From NCBI RefSeq assembly GCF_905220565.1, contig NC_059418.1:10531441-10595440 (forward strand): DNA of 64,000 nucleotides, in the 5' to 3' direction. Origin of the DNA: Melitaea cinxia. Its lineage: Eukaryota; Arthropoda; Insecta; Lepidoptera; Nymphalidae. Under the pieces are notes generated by a model that was given only the letters and a program-made list of their open reading frames with translations, was not told where the DNA came from and searched no databases. A program made the position numbers and the translations under genes. Position 1 is the first letter of the stretch, and every line of letters begins with the position of its first letter. Positions 32,810 to 44,810 of this stretch are shown in pieces.

Positions 32810-33255
32810 CATATAACATTAATTATGGTCATTTCGAAAACTGAAGGTAGGTGATGAAAAGTAAACCTTACACACTTACTCCTCATCTAGAGTTATATTT
32901 TTTTGAAATTAAAATTTATGCATGAGTGCCATCTATCGACAAAATAAAACACATAGGCACCGTTTCCACAGAGGAATAAATATTTTACTATATGGCTACA
33001 TTACAATCTTTAGGTTTAAGCAGATCGAATGTTTTGCCGATATATTTTGCAAAACTTAAACTTTTAAGAAACACATTGAGGATTATTATCTTAAGATGGA
33101 GACGATTTAGTGTAATATGGTGCAATTTCTTTTCTTGTTTTTTTTCTCTCTTTATTTATAATATATGTATATTTGTGTTTTTATCATTTCACTTAATTGT
33201 TATTACGCCTCTAAAGATAGGTCTGTAGACGGACAGACAGCGAAGACTTAGTTAT
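32810..33255. other. Displaced RNA relic and AT-rich DNA
   Basis: 32810-32860 is the downstream half of the split core. 32930-32960 has a distal block GAGTGCCATCTATCGAC in minus orientation but no core. No gene. Confidence 0.4.
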
Positions 33256-33257
33256 GG

Positions 33258-33341
33258 GGGTTCCGTTACACACTGTGACGTGGTAAGGAACTAGAAAAAT
33301 TACTCCATTAAGTGCAATTCACCACTGGTTGGTGATAATCC
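33258..33341 (-). ncRNA. Type B U7-like RNA, B3
   Basis: Minus core 33397-33361, start 33341. Copy-specific segment 33336-33302 (35 nt), AATTTTTCTAG, intact 32-nt hairpin 33260-33291. About 84 nt in all. The segment could form its own small hairpin (CACCACTGG...GGTGAT region). Confidence 0.5.
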
Positions 33342-33449
33342 CAACGGATTTTACAGATATACTTAAACACAACAACGACGATCTCGCCACCGCGATTCAG
33401 TATTTATAGCCAACGATGAGCGCCATCTATCGACACATATATATGTGTT

Positions 33450-33835
33450 ATATGTGTGTATGAAACTACCCACTTTAATTTAATGACTGATGACTGGTAA
33501 ATTCATTCATGAGTTTGTGTAGCATTTTACTGATCATTGTAATTTATATTATATCTATCAATGTGTCTTAATATAAAAAAAATAATAAATTATTCTGAAT
33601 ACATAAAACGAGAAAATAACTTGAAGCCAATTTTAAGTTACTTTTGCTTCAAGTTATTTTATCTATACAGCTGATTCAAACACCCTGACGTACGTACCAC
33701 CAGATACAATGTTTACGTCTTTTAAATATTAATCTTTTTTGTTTTTCGTTCGCGAAATAATTTAACGTAATATTAACTCACTTTAACAGCACTTTCCTTT
33801 GCTGATTTATTTTGTAAAATGAATATCGTTAAATG
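33450..33835. other. AT-rich, no gene
   Basis: Contains an AACTTGAAGCCAATT / AAGTTATTTTATC partial inverted stretch at 33620-33662. Matches part of 17200. Confidence 0.35.
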
Positions 33836-33839
33836 TATC

Positions 33840-33925
33840 TTGAAGATGCGATCGACGCCTTCCTTAATGTCAAGAAGATAAAACGCTGACTTCGATTACC
33901 TTTGTATACAGTAATGTACATGTTA
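33840..33925 (-). ncRNA. T5 RNA, copy b, promoter lost
   Basis: ACGCCTTCCTTAATGTC and TTTGTATACA remain, but the AATCGCGG part of the core is deleted and the TGACA arm is changed. Probably a dead copy. Confidence 0.35.
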
Positions 33926-33959
33926 TCTATCAACGAGTCAAGAGACAGCGAGCATTTAT

Positions 33960-34690
33960 ACTGCAGATAATTTCGTTTCAGCCGATTTTGTTACTGGTTG
34001 TCTCATTTTAGTGAAACAAGATACGTTTATAGAAACTACCGTGAAGTTTCACTGTAGTTTCCATAAACGTTTAACGTAGTGAAGGGTCACATTTCAATGA
34101 TTAACTGTTTATTGAATAAACGCATTAAAAAAATTAATTTTATTTATTATATTAGAAAATTAAGTGAATTTGTGGAGGTCGATGTCCAGCAGTGGACTGC
34201 GATAGGCTGAAGTAACGGTGTGATGAATCTGATGATGACATTTATCACGAGTCAAAAGTTCAAAACACAGCGAATGTTATTCTGCGATAAGCTATATAAG
34301 TCGAGTTATATCAGGTAAATTATGTGAACAAGTGAATCGCAACGAGTAGCGTCTCGTGTTAATATTTATGTATTAATTATGGTACAATATGGTATGGTAA
34401 GGTATTAACTGAGGTAGGGCAAAGCAGGAATTTCCTGCTTAAGATACGGAGCAGCCCAACTGGGGTAGTACCTCGACCTTACAGAAGATCACAGCTAAAT
34501 AATACTGTTTTCAAGCAGTATTGTGTTCCTGTTGGTGAGTAAGGTTACCAGAGCTCCTGGGGGGATTGGGGATTGGGTCGGCAACGTGCTTGCGATGCTT
34601 CGGTGTTGCAGGCGTCTATAAACTACAGTAATCTCTTACCATAAGGTGAGCAGTACGATTCTTTGCCGTCCTAGTGAAAAAAAATATGGT
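33960..34690. repeat. Mixed SINE and LINE-tail fragments
   Basis: Family F tail at 34170-34225 and the SINE-type segment with GGGTCGGCAACGTGC at 34430-34640. Also an inverted pair around 34025-34075 (AAACGTTTAT-like). No gene. Confidence 0.45.
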
Positions 34691-34705
34691 ATGTAAGTAA
34701 ATGGT

Positions 34706-34810
34706 GATATACATGGTGATAGGGGACGGAACTAGAAAAATTGCTTGGTCTGTTACGAGTAATCGTGTTGTTAAGATTTTATTCCTTCTATATAGTCAGT
34801 TACGATACTT
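34706..34810. ncRNA. Type C unit C5, deleted copy
   Basis: CATGGTGATAGGGGACGG and CTAGAAAAATT at 34712-34742 are joined directly to a plus core (34761-34797, TATATAGTC). The whole minus promoter, variable segment and 5' hairpin are missing, and the T2 RNA is replaced by unrelated sequence. Confidence 0.4.
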
Positions 34811-35028
34811 GACGGTTGTGCCGATTTGTCTTTCGTGCAGGAGTCAGACTTGTACTTCAAGCAATCAAGTTTTACTATCAGTGTTCCTCTGCTATATTAT
34901 GCATGTATTATACATATAAGTCTTTCTCATGAATCGCTCTATTTACAAAAGAAAATCACATCAAAATGCGTTACGTAGTCTTAAAGATTTAAGTATAAAG
35001 ACAGCGGAAAGCGTTGAATATAAAAATC

Positions 35029-35151
35029 ATCATATCAAAAATTTCGATCTAGCGGGTACATCGTTCCATAGCTTAATTGGCTAGAGCGCCGACACGGTCA
35101 GTCGGAGACGCGGGTTCGAACCCCGCTGGAGCGGTCAATTTTTGATATGAT
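35029..35151. repeat. 15-bp inverted repeat around the tRNA
   Basis: ATCATATCAAAAATT at 35029-35043 and its exact complement at 35137-35151 bracket the tRNA-like gene, 18 bp before its first base and 2 bp after its last. Confidence 0.8.
35062..35134 (+). tRNA. tRNA-like gene, anticodon position GGT (Thr?)
   Basis: 73 nt fold into a full cloverleaf. Acceptor CGTTCCA with TGGAGCG (one G-U), D-arm GCTT/GAGC, anticodon stem CCGAC/GTCGG, four-base variable loop, T-arm GCGGG/CCCGC with TTCGAAC loop, discriminator G. The anticodon loop is ACGGTCA. It has C rather than the near-universal U at position 33, and the GGT anticodon is rare in eukaryotes (AGT expected). So it could be a tRNA-derived or retired gene. 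B-box GGTTCGAACCC is perfect. Confidence 0.55.
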
Positions 35152-35362
35152 ATTCAAAAATGTTTAGAATCTCTAATCTGTAGGTAACACAAAAAAAAAA
35201 TCGTCCATTTATAATTATTTACCAACAGCCGGACTTAACAACAACGGACTTAATAACAGTTTTAACGATACCCAGTGATAATTTAGATAATCATTTTGAC
35301 TGTATTTCACATCATGTACCTTTTCCACACAAAGTTAAAAATAATAAGTAAACTTAAGTTAT

Positions 35363-35426
35363 GTAAATATTTTATTAAATTAAATAACAAAACGCGTTTT
35401 GTTATTTAATTTAATAAAATATTTAC
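35363..35426. repeat. 64-bp perfect palindrome
   Basis: Two 32-base arms with no spacer, centred on ACGCGT (35392-35397), arms ending GTAAAT... and ...ATTTAC. AT-rich apart from the centre. Confidence 0.95.
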
Positions 35427-35445
35427 TAAATAAAATTATTGAATG

Positions 35446-35562
35446 TGTACGGTGTGTGAGCGGTGTGTGAGCGGTGTATGAGCAGTGTGCGTGCGGTGTG
35501 TGTGCGGTGTGTGAGCGGTGTATGAGCGGTGTGTATGCTGTGTGTGAGTGGTGTGTGAGGCC
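35446..35562. repeat. GTGTGAGCG minisatellite
   Basis: About ten imperfect copies of a 10-12 bp GCGGTGTGTGA unit directly beside the palindrome. Confidence 0.8.
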
Positions 35563-35697
35563 AATCCACTACAAAGTTCTGGGGTAACATAAAAAAATAC
35601 AGTGGAATGGATACTCTCTCCTTATTTGGTGTTGATTAGTAAAATTAAATGTCCTGAGGTTACAAACTTTTAACATCGACTCCGTTTTCAGGTATGG

Positions 35698-35789
35698 GGG
35701 TTCCGTTACACACTGTGACGTGGTAAGGAACTAGAAAAATTACATTAGGATTATGCTAGTCATTTTTGGGCGCCCCCAGATGGTAATCC
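35698..35789 (-). ncRNA. Type B U7-like RNA, B4
   Basis: Minus core 35845-35809, start 35789. The longest copy-specific segment (35784-35742, 43 nt), unusually GC-rich in its middle (GGGCGCCCCC on plus). AATTTTTCTAG, intact hairpin 35700-35731. Confidence 0.5.
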
Positions 35790-36059
35790 CAACGGTATTT
35801 ACAGATTCACTTAAACTCAATAATAACGATCTCGTCACCGCGATTCAGTATTCGCAGTTGACAATGAGCGCCATCTATCAACACATAGAATGATACTTCG
35901 ATCTACGTGACTTCGCTGTGACTGCGACTCTTTGCTACAAAATTTGATCGAAAATTATCGACATTGTGGTAGGTATCGTTGATTTTGATAATTTCTTTAT
36001 ATATAATAAAGATATCAATAATAATATAATAAAGATGTGGTGGATGTCTGGTCGTGTCT

Positions 36060-37430
36060 GGCACTGATTGTTAAAAAAAACATTGGTTGTCTGTAAAGTA
36101 GGTATACGGACGATAGTTTAACGTGGTAACGTCACGATAAAACATCTCCTCGGACGCATTGGCCAATCGAGTGGAAGAGAGATAGATGCGGCGCAAGCGT
36201 ACAGTGTGTGTAACTGTAAAATGAGTGTAACGGAAGAATGTGTCATTCTTTTTCGTGCATGCAGCCGCCGTTCGTCGATTTTTTAGACTTTGTCTACGTA
36301 CTGTACATTTGTTTCCTTGTTTCTTTATCGTGAAGCATTTTTGTTTTATCGAGTCTCAAATCTCAACGATTTTAAAAATCTTAAAATAAGTTGATATGTG
36401 ATGGAATTACGAAATAAACATATTTCAACTATCATAGTTGCACAGTAGGAACTATCTTGCACGGCATCTGAAACAGCCTGACTATACCTCGACCTTACAC
36501 AAGATCTCAGCGAAATAGTACTGCTCTCAAGCAGTATTGCGTTCCATTGGTAAGGTGACGAGGGATCCTGGGGAGATTGGCGATATGATCGGGGTTGTGA
36601 TGCTTCTGGTGTTGCAGACGTTTATAAGCTACGGTACTAATCAGTGAGTCGTAGCCTTGCTTGATGATCTAGTTTCATAAAAAAATACAATACAAAGAGT
36701 AATAATAGTTTGTAACCGCAATATTTAGATTATCTTTCTTACTATTTACGCTCTAAATTTCAATAAACCTGCTTTGTTAACGGATAGTTTTATTTAAAGT
36801 CGTCGTCATTCTGCGCAGATTTTGCGAGAACGAGGGTTCAAAGCGCAATTTGATCTTAAAACAGAATAAGATTCCGGCGTGTCAGCGATTTTGATACTTT
36901 GAAAAAAAATAGAATATATAAATATTTCACTTGATATTTAATTTTTACTGCAACTTTTAGACATTTGCATAAAAGAGGTAAAGACATTGATCTCATAGAG
37001 AATATTTAGATAATAATATTATAAACGTAACACACGCACACAATTGTTAAATATATACGAGTATATTCATACATATGTCTTTAAATTGATTGTGAAACTA
37101 ATACTTAATTAATCAAAAGAATAACTGATCGCTTTTACTGGTCAGTGCGATATTTACAGCACAACAATTGTAGGTATACCTCATATAATAACATTGCGTA
37201 TAATTTTATTATACCTACTTTAGTAAGAATTGAAAGTATCAAGACGATTGGTCCGAGCTACATCCGCGAGGGAGCGCTCTTATCGCGACTTGTAGTATGA
37301 ATTTTGATATTTAATTAAAACTTGCTGTAGGGTTGAATATAAACGTGTAATAACACTGTTTAGAGTAATGAGACAAAGATAGTCTTAAATATAAGTTTCT
37401 CGAAGTGGACCATCTGTAACTGTTCAAATT
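36060..37430. other. Array-unit block, sister of 14150-15400
   Basis: Begins with the coreless TGGCACTGATTG and ATTGGCCAAT region shared with 5590-5740, then follows 14215-15400 nearly base for base. Non-coding. Confidence 0.55.
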
Positions 37431-37460
37431 GCTTTTTGTTTTTCTCGATTACGAATAATG

Positions 37461-37560
37461 AATCGCGCTGGTAAGATTTTTGCTCTTGTATATATTAAGT
37501 AGGTATATTAATTTCGAAAAATTGATTTAAGGTCCTGCGAGTGACGCTTAACAGTTTCAC
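37461..37560 (+). ncRNA. T4 snRNA-like RNA, copy c
   Basis: Core 37461-37497 with TATATATTA, start 37517, conserved GGTCCTGCGAGTGACGC block, CAGTTTC end (TTTT lost). Confidence 0.35.
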
Positions 37561-38160
37561 TTAAAAATTTAACTTTTACCATAAAGAAGTTGTATACATT
37601 AGAGAAGGTGTCTCGTTCATATTTTTAAAAACAGCAGAAACTTTGACCTTATCTAAGTCTACGGTTCTTCTATTATAAGCCATGATGAGAAATTAAAGAC
37701 AAAAGTGAAATGAAATAAAATAAAGACCAAATGGACGTGTTTACAAAAAATAATTATTGTGTCGGTAGATTCGTAATTTACTTTTAAACTACCGTCACAT
37801 AAAAATTACAAAATAAGACAGTATGGAAATGACCTTTATTGAGAGCTTAAGAAATTATTCCAATTTAAATTGTACGCCACGATTTTGAGTGAATTTCCCC
37901 TACGAGACAAAGGCTATCATTCACTAGTCAGTACCACAAGGAATCTAATTTTTTTAACGACCGGAACACGCTTACATCAACATGATTTCCTACCACACAC
38001 ATTACATGGAGACATTGTCGTACTGCGTTTCTATTGGTGGAACGGTACATGCATTAGAATCGTTACAATATTAAATTGATTAATTAAAATTGTAAATCAA
38101 AGTAGAAATGCATAGAATTGACTTCTATGATTATAATAACATTTTAACGCTTATTATTTA

Positions 38161-40182
38161 CTAGCTGTGCCCGCGGCTTCGCCCGTGTTGAAATTAGTGT
38201 GTACAAAGTTTTGCCGGCAAAGTTCCAGTGGAACTCTCATCAAAATCGGCTTAGCCGTTCCGTAAACCTTCTTCTTGCCAATGGTGGAGCCCTCTAAAAT
38301 GGTGAAACCGCATGAAAATCCGTTCAGTAAATTTTGAGCGAATCGATCACATACACTTTTGGGGACTTTGTTTATAACACACTAACTGTCGCCCGCGATT
38401 ACGTCCTCGTGGTTATGAAGATATATATTAGTATTAAGATGTTTAACGCAAATTATTTTTTTATTTCAGTCACTTGAAATGCTTATCAAACTGAGTAACT
38501 TTTTGACAGGCACAATTTAGTATAATTTAATAGTTATTTTTATAAAACCTCTCTATACACCACATTTTTGGTTTTATTTTCAGGCTGTATATGTTTCATA
38601 CAAACTATAAACCCCAATTAAACCCCCTTAGCGATGGAATATCGTAAAATCCGTTCTTGGCGGACGTCTGCTAACTATAATATACCTCCCTGCCAAATTT
38701 TATCTTTGTCCAACCTGGATGGATAGACCATCCAGCGGTTTTTGAGTTCTCGTGATGAGTGAGTCAGTGACCTTTCTCTTTTATATATATAGATTACGAT
38801 GCATTATTTCGACACCTCCTCACCATCTATAGAGCATATATTTTAAATTTCAACTCTCTTACTTCAAAAACATAAGACTTTCATACAAACTTCCGACCCC
38901 CATTTTATCCCCTTAGGAGTCGGTTTTCGTAAAATCAGTTCTTAGCGAATGTTTACGCCCCATAAGGAACCTACCTGCCAAATTTCAAGTTTGTAACTGT
39001 TATAGTTTCGGAGGTTTCGTGATGAGTGTGCCAACCTACCATCCCCCGTTTTAACTCCAAAAGAGAGTTGATTTCTAAAGATACATTATTTGGTCAGCTT
39101 TCTACCATCTATAGAGCATACATTTTAAATTTCAAGTCTCTTACTTCAAAAACATAGGACTTCCATACAAACTTCCAACCCCCGTTTTATCTCTTTAAGG
39201 GTCATGTTTCATAAAATCAGCTCTTAGCGGATGTTTACGCCCTATAAGGAACCTACTTGCCAAATTTCAAGTTTTTAGCTGTTATAGTTTCGGAGATTTC
39301 GTAATGAGGGAGTCAACCTACCATTCCCCGTTTTAACCCCAAAAAGGAGTTGACTTCTAAAGATAGATTATTTGGACATCTTCTCACTATCTAAAGAGCG
39401 TAAATTTTAAATTCCAAGTCTCTTACTTCAAAAACATAGGACTTTCATACAAACTTCCAACCCCCGTTTCACCCCTTTAAGGGTCGAGTTTCGTAAAATC
39501 AGTTCTAAGAGGATGTTTACGCTCTATAAGGAACCTAGCTACCAAATTTCAAGTTTGTAGGTGTTATAGTTTCGGAGATTTCGTGTTGAGTGAGTAAACC
39601 TACCATCCCCCGTTTTAACCCCAAAAGGGAGTTGATTTCTAAAGATTCATTATTTGAACACCTTGTCATCATCTATAAGGTATACATTTTAAATTTCAAG
39701 TCTCTTACTTCAAAAACGTGGGACTTTCATACAAACTTCCAACCCCCTTTTTACCCCCTTAAGGGTCCAATTTTGTAAAATTCGTTCTTAGAGGATGTTT
39801 ACGCCCTATAAGGAACCTAGCTGCCAAATTTCAAGTTTGTAACTGTTATAGTTTCGGAGATTTCGTGATCAGTGAGCCGACCTACTATCCCCCGTTTTAA
39901 CCCAAAAAGGGGTTGATTTCTAAAGATACATTATTTGAACACCTTGTTACCATCTATCTATAGAGCTTACATTTTAAATTTCAAGTCTCTTACGTCAAAA
40001 ACATGGGACTCTCATACAAACTTCCAACCCCCATTTTACCCCCTTAGGGGTTGAGTTTCGTAAAATCCGTTCTTAGCGGATGTCTACGTCCTATAAGGAG
40101 CCTACTTGCCAAATTTCAAGTTTGTAGGTGTTATAGTTTCGGAGATTTCGTGATGAATGACCTTTCGCGTTTATATATATTA
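38161..40182 (-). mobile_element. Helitron-like element with internal ~280-bp repeats (1)
   Basis: Read on minus, it ends GCGGGCACAGCTAG before T. Interior at 38800-40170 has five tandem copies of a roughly 280-bp unit (CATCCCCCGTTTTAACCCC ... TTTCGGAGATTTCGTGATG). No transposase frame. The element and the next one together interrupt a block whose empty form is at 16131. Confidence 0.6.
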
Positions 40183-42240
40183 CTAGCTGTGCCCGCGGCT
40201 TCGCCCGCGTTGAAATCAGTTTGTCACAAAGTTTTCCCGGCAAACTTCCAGTGAAACTCTCATCAAAATCGGCTTTGCCGTTCCGTAAACCTTCCTCTTG
40301 AAGCCCTCTCTCCATTTGTGAAACCGCATGAAAATCCGTTAAGTAGATTTTGAGGGAATCGGTCACATACGCTTTTGGGGACTTTGTTAATAATATACAC
40401 TAACTGTTGCCCGCAACTACGTCCGCGTGGTTATGAAGATATGCATTACTATTAAGATGCTTAACGCAAATTATTTTTTTATTTCAGTCACTTGAAATGC
40501 TTATCACTCTGAGTAACTTTTTCAAAGGCACAATTTAGTATAATTTAATAGTTATTTTTATAAAAACTCTCTATACACCACATTTTTAGTTTTATTTTCA
40601 GGCTGCAGTATGAATAACCTATCAGGCGAACTTGTTGCTATTGTATATGTTTCATACAAACTATCAACCCCAATTAAACCCGCTTATCGATGGAATATCG
40701 CAAAATCCGTTTTTAGCGGACGTCTACTAACTATAATCTACCTCCCTGCCAAATTTCATCTTTGTCCATCTTGAATGGATGGACCATCCAGCGGTTTTTG
40801 AGTTCTCGTGATGTCAATCAGTGACCTTTCTCTTTTATATATATAGATTACGATGTATTATTTGGACACTTCCTCGCCATCTATAGAGCATACATTTTAA
40901 ATTTCAAGTCTCTTACCTTAATAACATATGACTTTCATATAAACTTCCAACCCCCGTTTTATCCCCTTATGGATCGAGTTTCGTAAAATCCGTTCTCAGT
41001 GAATGTTTACGCCCTATAAGGAACCTATCTGCAAAATTTCAAGTTTGTAGCTGTTATAGTTTCAGAGATTTCGTGATGAGTGAGTCAACCTACCATACCC
41101 CATTTTAACCCCAAAAGGGAGTTGATTTCTAAAGATACATTATTTAAACACCTTCTCACTATCTATAGAGCATACATTTTAAATTTCAAGTCTCTTCCTC
41201 CAAAAACATAGGACTTTCATACAAACTTCCAACCCCCGTTTTATCCCCTTAGGGGTAGAGTTTCATAAAATTCGTTCTTAGCAAATGTATACGCCCTATA
41301 AGAAACGTACCTGCCAAATTTCAAGTTTGTAGGTATTATAGTTTCGGAGATTTCGTGATGAGTGAATCAACCTACCATCCCCCGTTTTAACCCCAAAAGG
41401 GAGTTGATTTCTAAATATACATTATTTGGACACCTTCTCACCATCTATAGAGCATACATTTTAAATTTCAAGTCTCTTACTTCAAAAACATAGGACTTTC
41501 ATACAAACTTCCGAACCCCGTTTTACCCCCTTAGGGGTCGAGTTTTGTAAAACCCGTTCTTAGCGAATGTCTACGCCCTATAAGAAGCCTATCTGCTAAA
41601 TTTCAAGTTTGTAGGTGTTATAGTTTCGGAGATTTCGTAATGAGTGAGTAAACCTACCATCCCCCGTTTTAATCCCAAAAGGGAGTTGATTTCTAAAGAT
41701 TCATTATTTGAACACCTTCTCATCATCTATAAGGTATACATTTTAAATTTCAAGTCTCTTACTTCAAAAACATGGGACTTTCATACAAACTTCCAACCCC
41801 CTTTTTACCCCCTTAAGGGTCGAATTTTGTAAAATTCGTTCTTAGCGGGTGTCTACGCCCTATAAGGAGCCTTTCTTCCAAATTTCAAGTTTGTAACTGT
41901 TATAGTTTCGGAGATTTCGTGATCAGTGAGCCGACCTACTATTCCCCGTTTTAACCCAAAAAGGGGTTGATTTCTAAAGATATATTATTTGGACACCTTT
42001 TCTCCATCTATAGAGCTTACATTTGAAATTTCAAGTCTCTTACTTCAAACACAGGACTTTCATACAAACTTCCAACCCCCGTTTAACCCCCTTAGGGGTC
42101 GAATTTCGTAAAATCCGTTCTTAGCGGATGCCTACGTCTTATAAGGAGCCTACCTGCCAAATTTCAAGTTTGTAGATGTTATAGTTTCGGAGATTTCGTG
42201 ATGAATGACCTTTCGCGTTTATATATATTATAGATTATAG
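40183..42240 (-). mobile_element. Helitron-like element with internal ~280-bp repeats (2)
   Basis: Second copy of the same element in direct tandem with the first, again with five internal units. It keeps the minus 5' end TCTATAATCTATAATATA that the first lacks. The tandem pair may come from insertion next to, or rolling-circle duplication of, the first. Confidence 0.6.
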
Positions 42241-42272
42241 ATTTACAAATTTAAACAGCGAAAGCAATTTGT

Positions 42273-42547
42273 GTGTAATTGTGTTTGCTCCCAAAAGAAA
42301 AAACCAACTTCAATTACATCGGCCAGTAATAAAATGCGAGCAGACGCAGTCAAGTAAATACTCATTGTTAGAGATAATTCAAAAAGTTCTTGTCAGATTT
42401 CACTTAAACGGTAACACATGATAAGCACCACCTTTCAATTAAAACAAGAATCATCGAAATCGGTCAATCCAATACAAAGTACTGGGGTTACACACATAAA
42501 ATACAGTGGAATTGATAACATCGCCTTTTTTGAAGTCGGTTAAAAAA
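42273..42547 (-). repeat. TE family A subfamily copy
   Basis: AATTGTGTTTGCTCCC to TTTGAAGTCGGTTAAAAAAA, about half the length of family A, with the core middle missing. Confidence 0.55.
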
Positions 42548-42609
42548 ATGTCTTGAAGTTACAAACTATTAACATTGACTTCGTTTTGCTTTTATTTGTG
42601 GTTATATCT

Positions 42610-43050
42610 CATAGACAACCCCGTGGGCGCAGTTTGTAGTGGCCAGTCTTCCCGCTCCTTCTTTCACTTGTGACAAATGTCTGTATTTGCCATACAGATG
42701 ATTATCGTGGTGAGTGTTTTTTTGTCTTCACTAAGTGTGTTTCCAGGTCCCTGACACAGAAATGCGAAGACTTAGTTATGGGGGTTTACAGACCTAATTA
42801 TACAAAATAAAATACTAGATTCTGTTACAAAAATTATTATTATTTATTAACTGAGTGACTCTCTGTACCCAAATAAACCCGCGGTTTTCGAGGTACTTAA
42901 ATTGCAAATTATAATGTATTTGATATGAATTGGCCAATAAATTGAAAAAAAGTTATATAAAATAAAATAAAATACTAGATACTGTTACAAATATTAACAC
43001 CTGCAGTACAAAATTTTGTCTTAAATAAAGTTATGGTATGTTTCTACTTG
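42610..43050 (+). repeat. SINE-like block without B hairpin (2)
   Basis: As at 16331. It ends GACTTAGTTATGGGGGTTTACAGACC. A further AT-rich insertion (42830-42960) is present. Confidence 0.45.
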
Positions 43051-43086
43051 TTACTAGATGGCGCTCATCGTTGGTTGCTTATTTTG

Positions 43087-43206
43087 AATCGCGGGAATGA
43101 GATTTTTATTTTTAAATGTAAAGTTAATTACGATCACTTCCAAAATTGAAAATCTTGGAGAGCCGCATAACGCATCGTTATTAGGCTTTCCAAATTTTCG
43201 CAAATA
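43087..43206 (+). ncRNA. T3 snRNA-like RNA, copy c
   Basis: Core 43087-43123, TATA weakened to AATGTAAAG. Stem TTGGAGAGCC (43155-43164) with GGCTTTCCAA (43184-43193), identical to copy b, its block paralogue. Confidence 0.5.
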
Positions 43207-43351
43207 TTTAAATTATAAATTTCAAAATAAATACTCAACGTCGTCACAGACGACACAGATGGTTACCAATACGGGATTTCTGTGAGAAGATTTCTAATTG
43301 AATCACACGCCATTACAAAATTAACGATCAGTTTTTATCGTTATTGCTATT

Positions 43352-43752
43352 TCAACCGATTTTGATAATTCTTTTTTTGTTGGAAAGGAGATATCCCTAG
43401 TTTGATACCATGATAAGAAAACCAGGATCTCTGATCCTGGTTTCCTTATCATGGTACTATCATCCAGTAGAAAACATCATAGTATGGTACATCCAGTAGA
43501 AAGTTATGCGATATAATACAACGTAGGTCGACGAAAAAAGCGTCAAGTAAAAACGCATTATTAGATATAACTCGAAAAGTAATTGTTAGATCTCAAATAA
43601 ATTTAAGTGGGACCAATTGGCACACACCACCTTTCGATTAAAAAAAAAATTGTCGAAATCGGTCCACACGGTCAAAAGTTCTGATGTACCATACATTAAA
43701 AAAAAATACAGTCGAATTGAGAACCTCCTCCTTTTTTTTGGAAGTCGGTTAA
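43352..43752 (-). mobile_element. TE family A copy with fold-back junction
   Basis: The first 100 bp are in plus orientation and the rest in minus. The joint is a near-perfect inverted repeat: 43407-43429 and 43433-43455 (23 bp, one mismatch) with a three-base loop. Confidence 0.7.
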
Positions 43753-44060
43753 AAATTCTTTATTGTACACCACATTTTACAAATCAAAATTTTATATTTA
43801 AGCTATTCAGTTTCGTAATTACAACGTAATCGTTTTTTGAATATAGAAAACGTATTTAAAAGTATTTAATATACTATCAAATAATATTATTCACAGCTAC
43901 CCCTTTTAATAAAATTAAAATACATTGTAATAACCCCAATTGAATGCGTAAATAACTTCAAGCAAATGTATTTTAATTCCATTTTGTCACTTAATAGCTT
44001 TATCTTTATTAAAATCGTTCAACGTAATATTAACTCACTGGTTCACACTTTTTCTTATAT
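43753..44060. other. Array-unit block, no gene
   Basis: Shared with 49150-49380 and 58020-58260 (TTATTGTACACCACATTTT). Non-coding. Confidence 0.5.
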
Positions 44061-44092
44061 TATTATTGACTTTTTTGGTAATAAATCTACTT

Positions 44093-44175
44093 TGACAACT
44101 ACGGAAGTGCTGCCCACGCCTTCCTTAGTGTCAAGAAGGTAAAACACTGACTTTGTAATTACCTTTGTACCGCGA
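44093..44175 (-). ncRNA. T5 RNA, copy c, core deleted
   Basis: TGACA/TGTCA and GGAAG/CTTCC pairing is present (44093-44133), but the core is fused by a deletion (TTTGTA joined to CCGCGATG). Probably not expressed. Confidence 0.35.
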
Positions 44176-44296
44176 TGTATAATTTGTATTTATTCACTAA
44201 TGCTATCTATCAACAACATAACGAATATTATCTGTGGCTCCTGTGATAAATTATATAAAAAAAAAAAATATATAAGTGATCGGCATTATTATTACA

Positions 44297-44797
44297 AAAA
44301 AATAATTTTTAACAAAAAAAAAACGACTTCAAAAAGGAAACTAAAAAGTGAAAAATAAATTTACTTAGTACAAAGTAATTCGTATTTTGATTTAGTTAAT
44401 CAGAAATGATTAAATAAATATTTTATAATTTTGAAGTCGGTGCCAAGTAAAACAATAACTACTCTAGTATCTACTCATAAGTTGTATTCAGTTTTCTTTC
44501 ATAATTTGTTTCATTGACTATTAGGTTGAATACTGTTATTATTCTGTTATTGTTTTGACATATCTAATAATATTTTTTGTACTTGTTTGTTGTATGTGTG
44601 TTGTTTGTATTTGTTATTGTAGCCAGGTTGTTGTAGTATTTACTTGGCACCAACTTCAAAATTATAAAATATTTATTTAATCATTTCTGATTAACTAAAT
44701 CAAAATACGAATTACTTTGTACTGAGTAAATTTGTTTTTCACTTTTTAGTTTCCTTTTTGAAGTCGGTTTTTTTTTTTGTTAAAAATTATTTTATTT
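44297..44797. mobile_element. MITE-like element with ~155-bp inverted arms
   Basis: Arms 44297-44450 and 44639-44797 are reverse complements carrying CGACTTC/GAAGTCG and TGCCAAGTAA/TTACTTGGCA. The 190-bp centre is non-coding (TTGTTTGTTGTATGTG). Confidence 0.75.
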
Positions 44798-44810
44798 TAC
44801 AATTTTTAGT

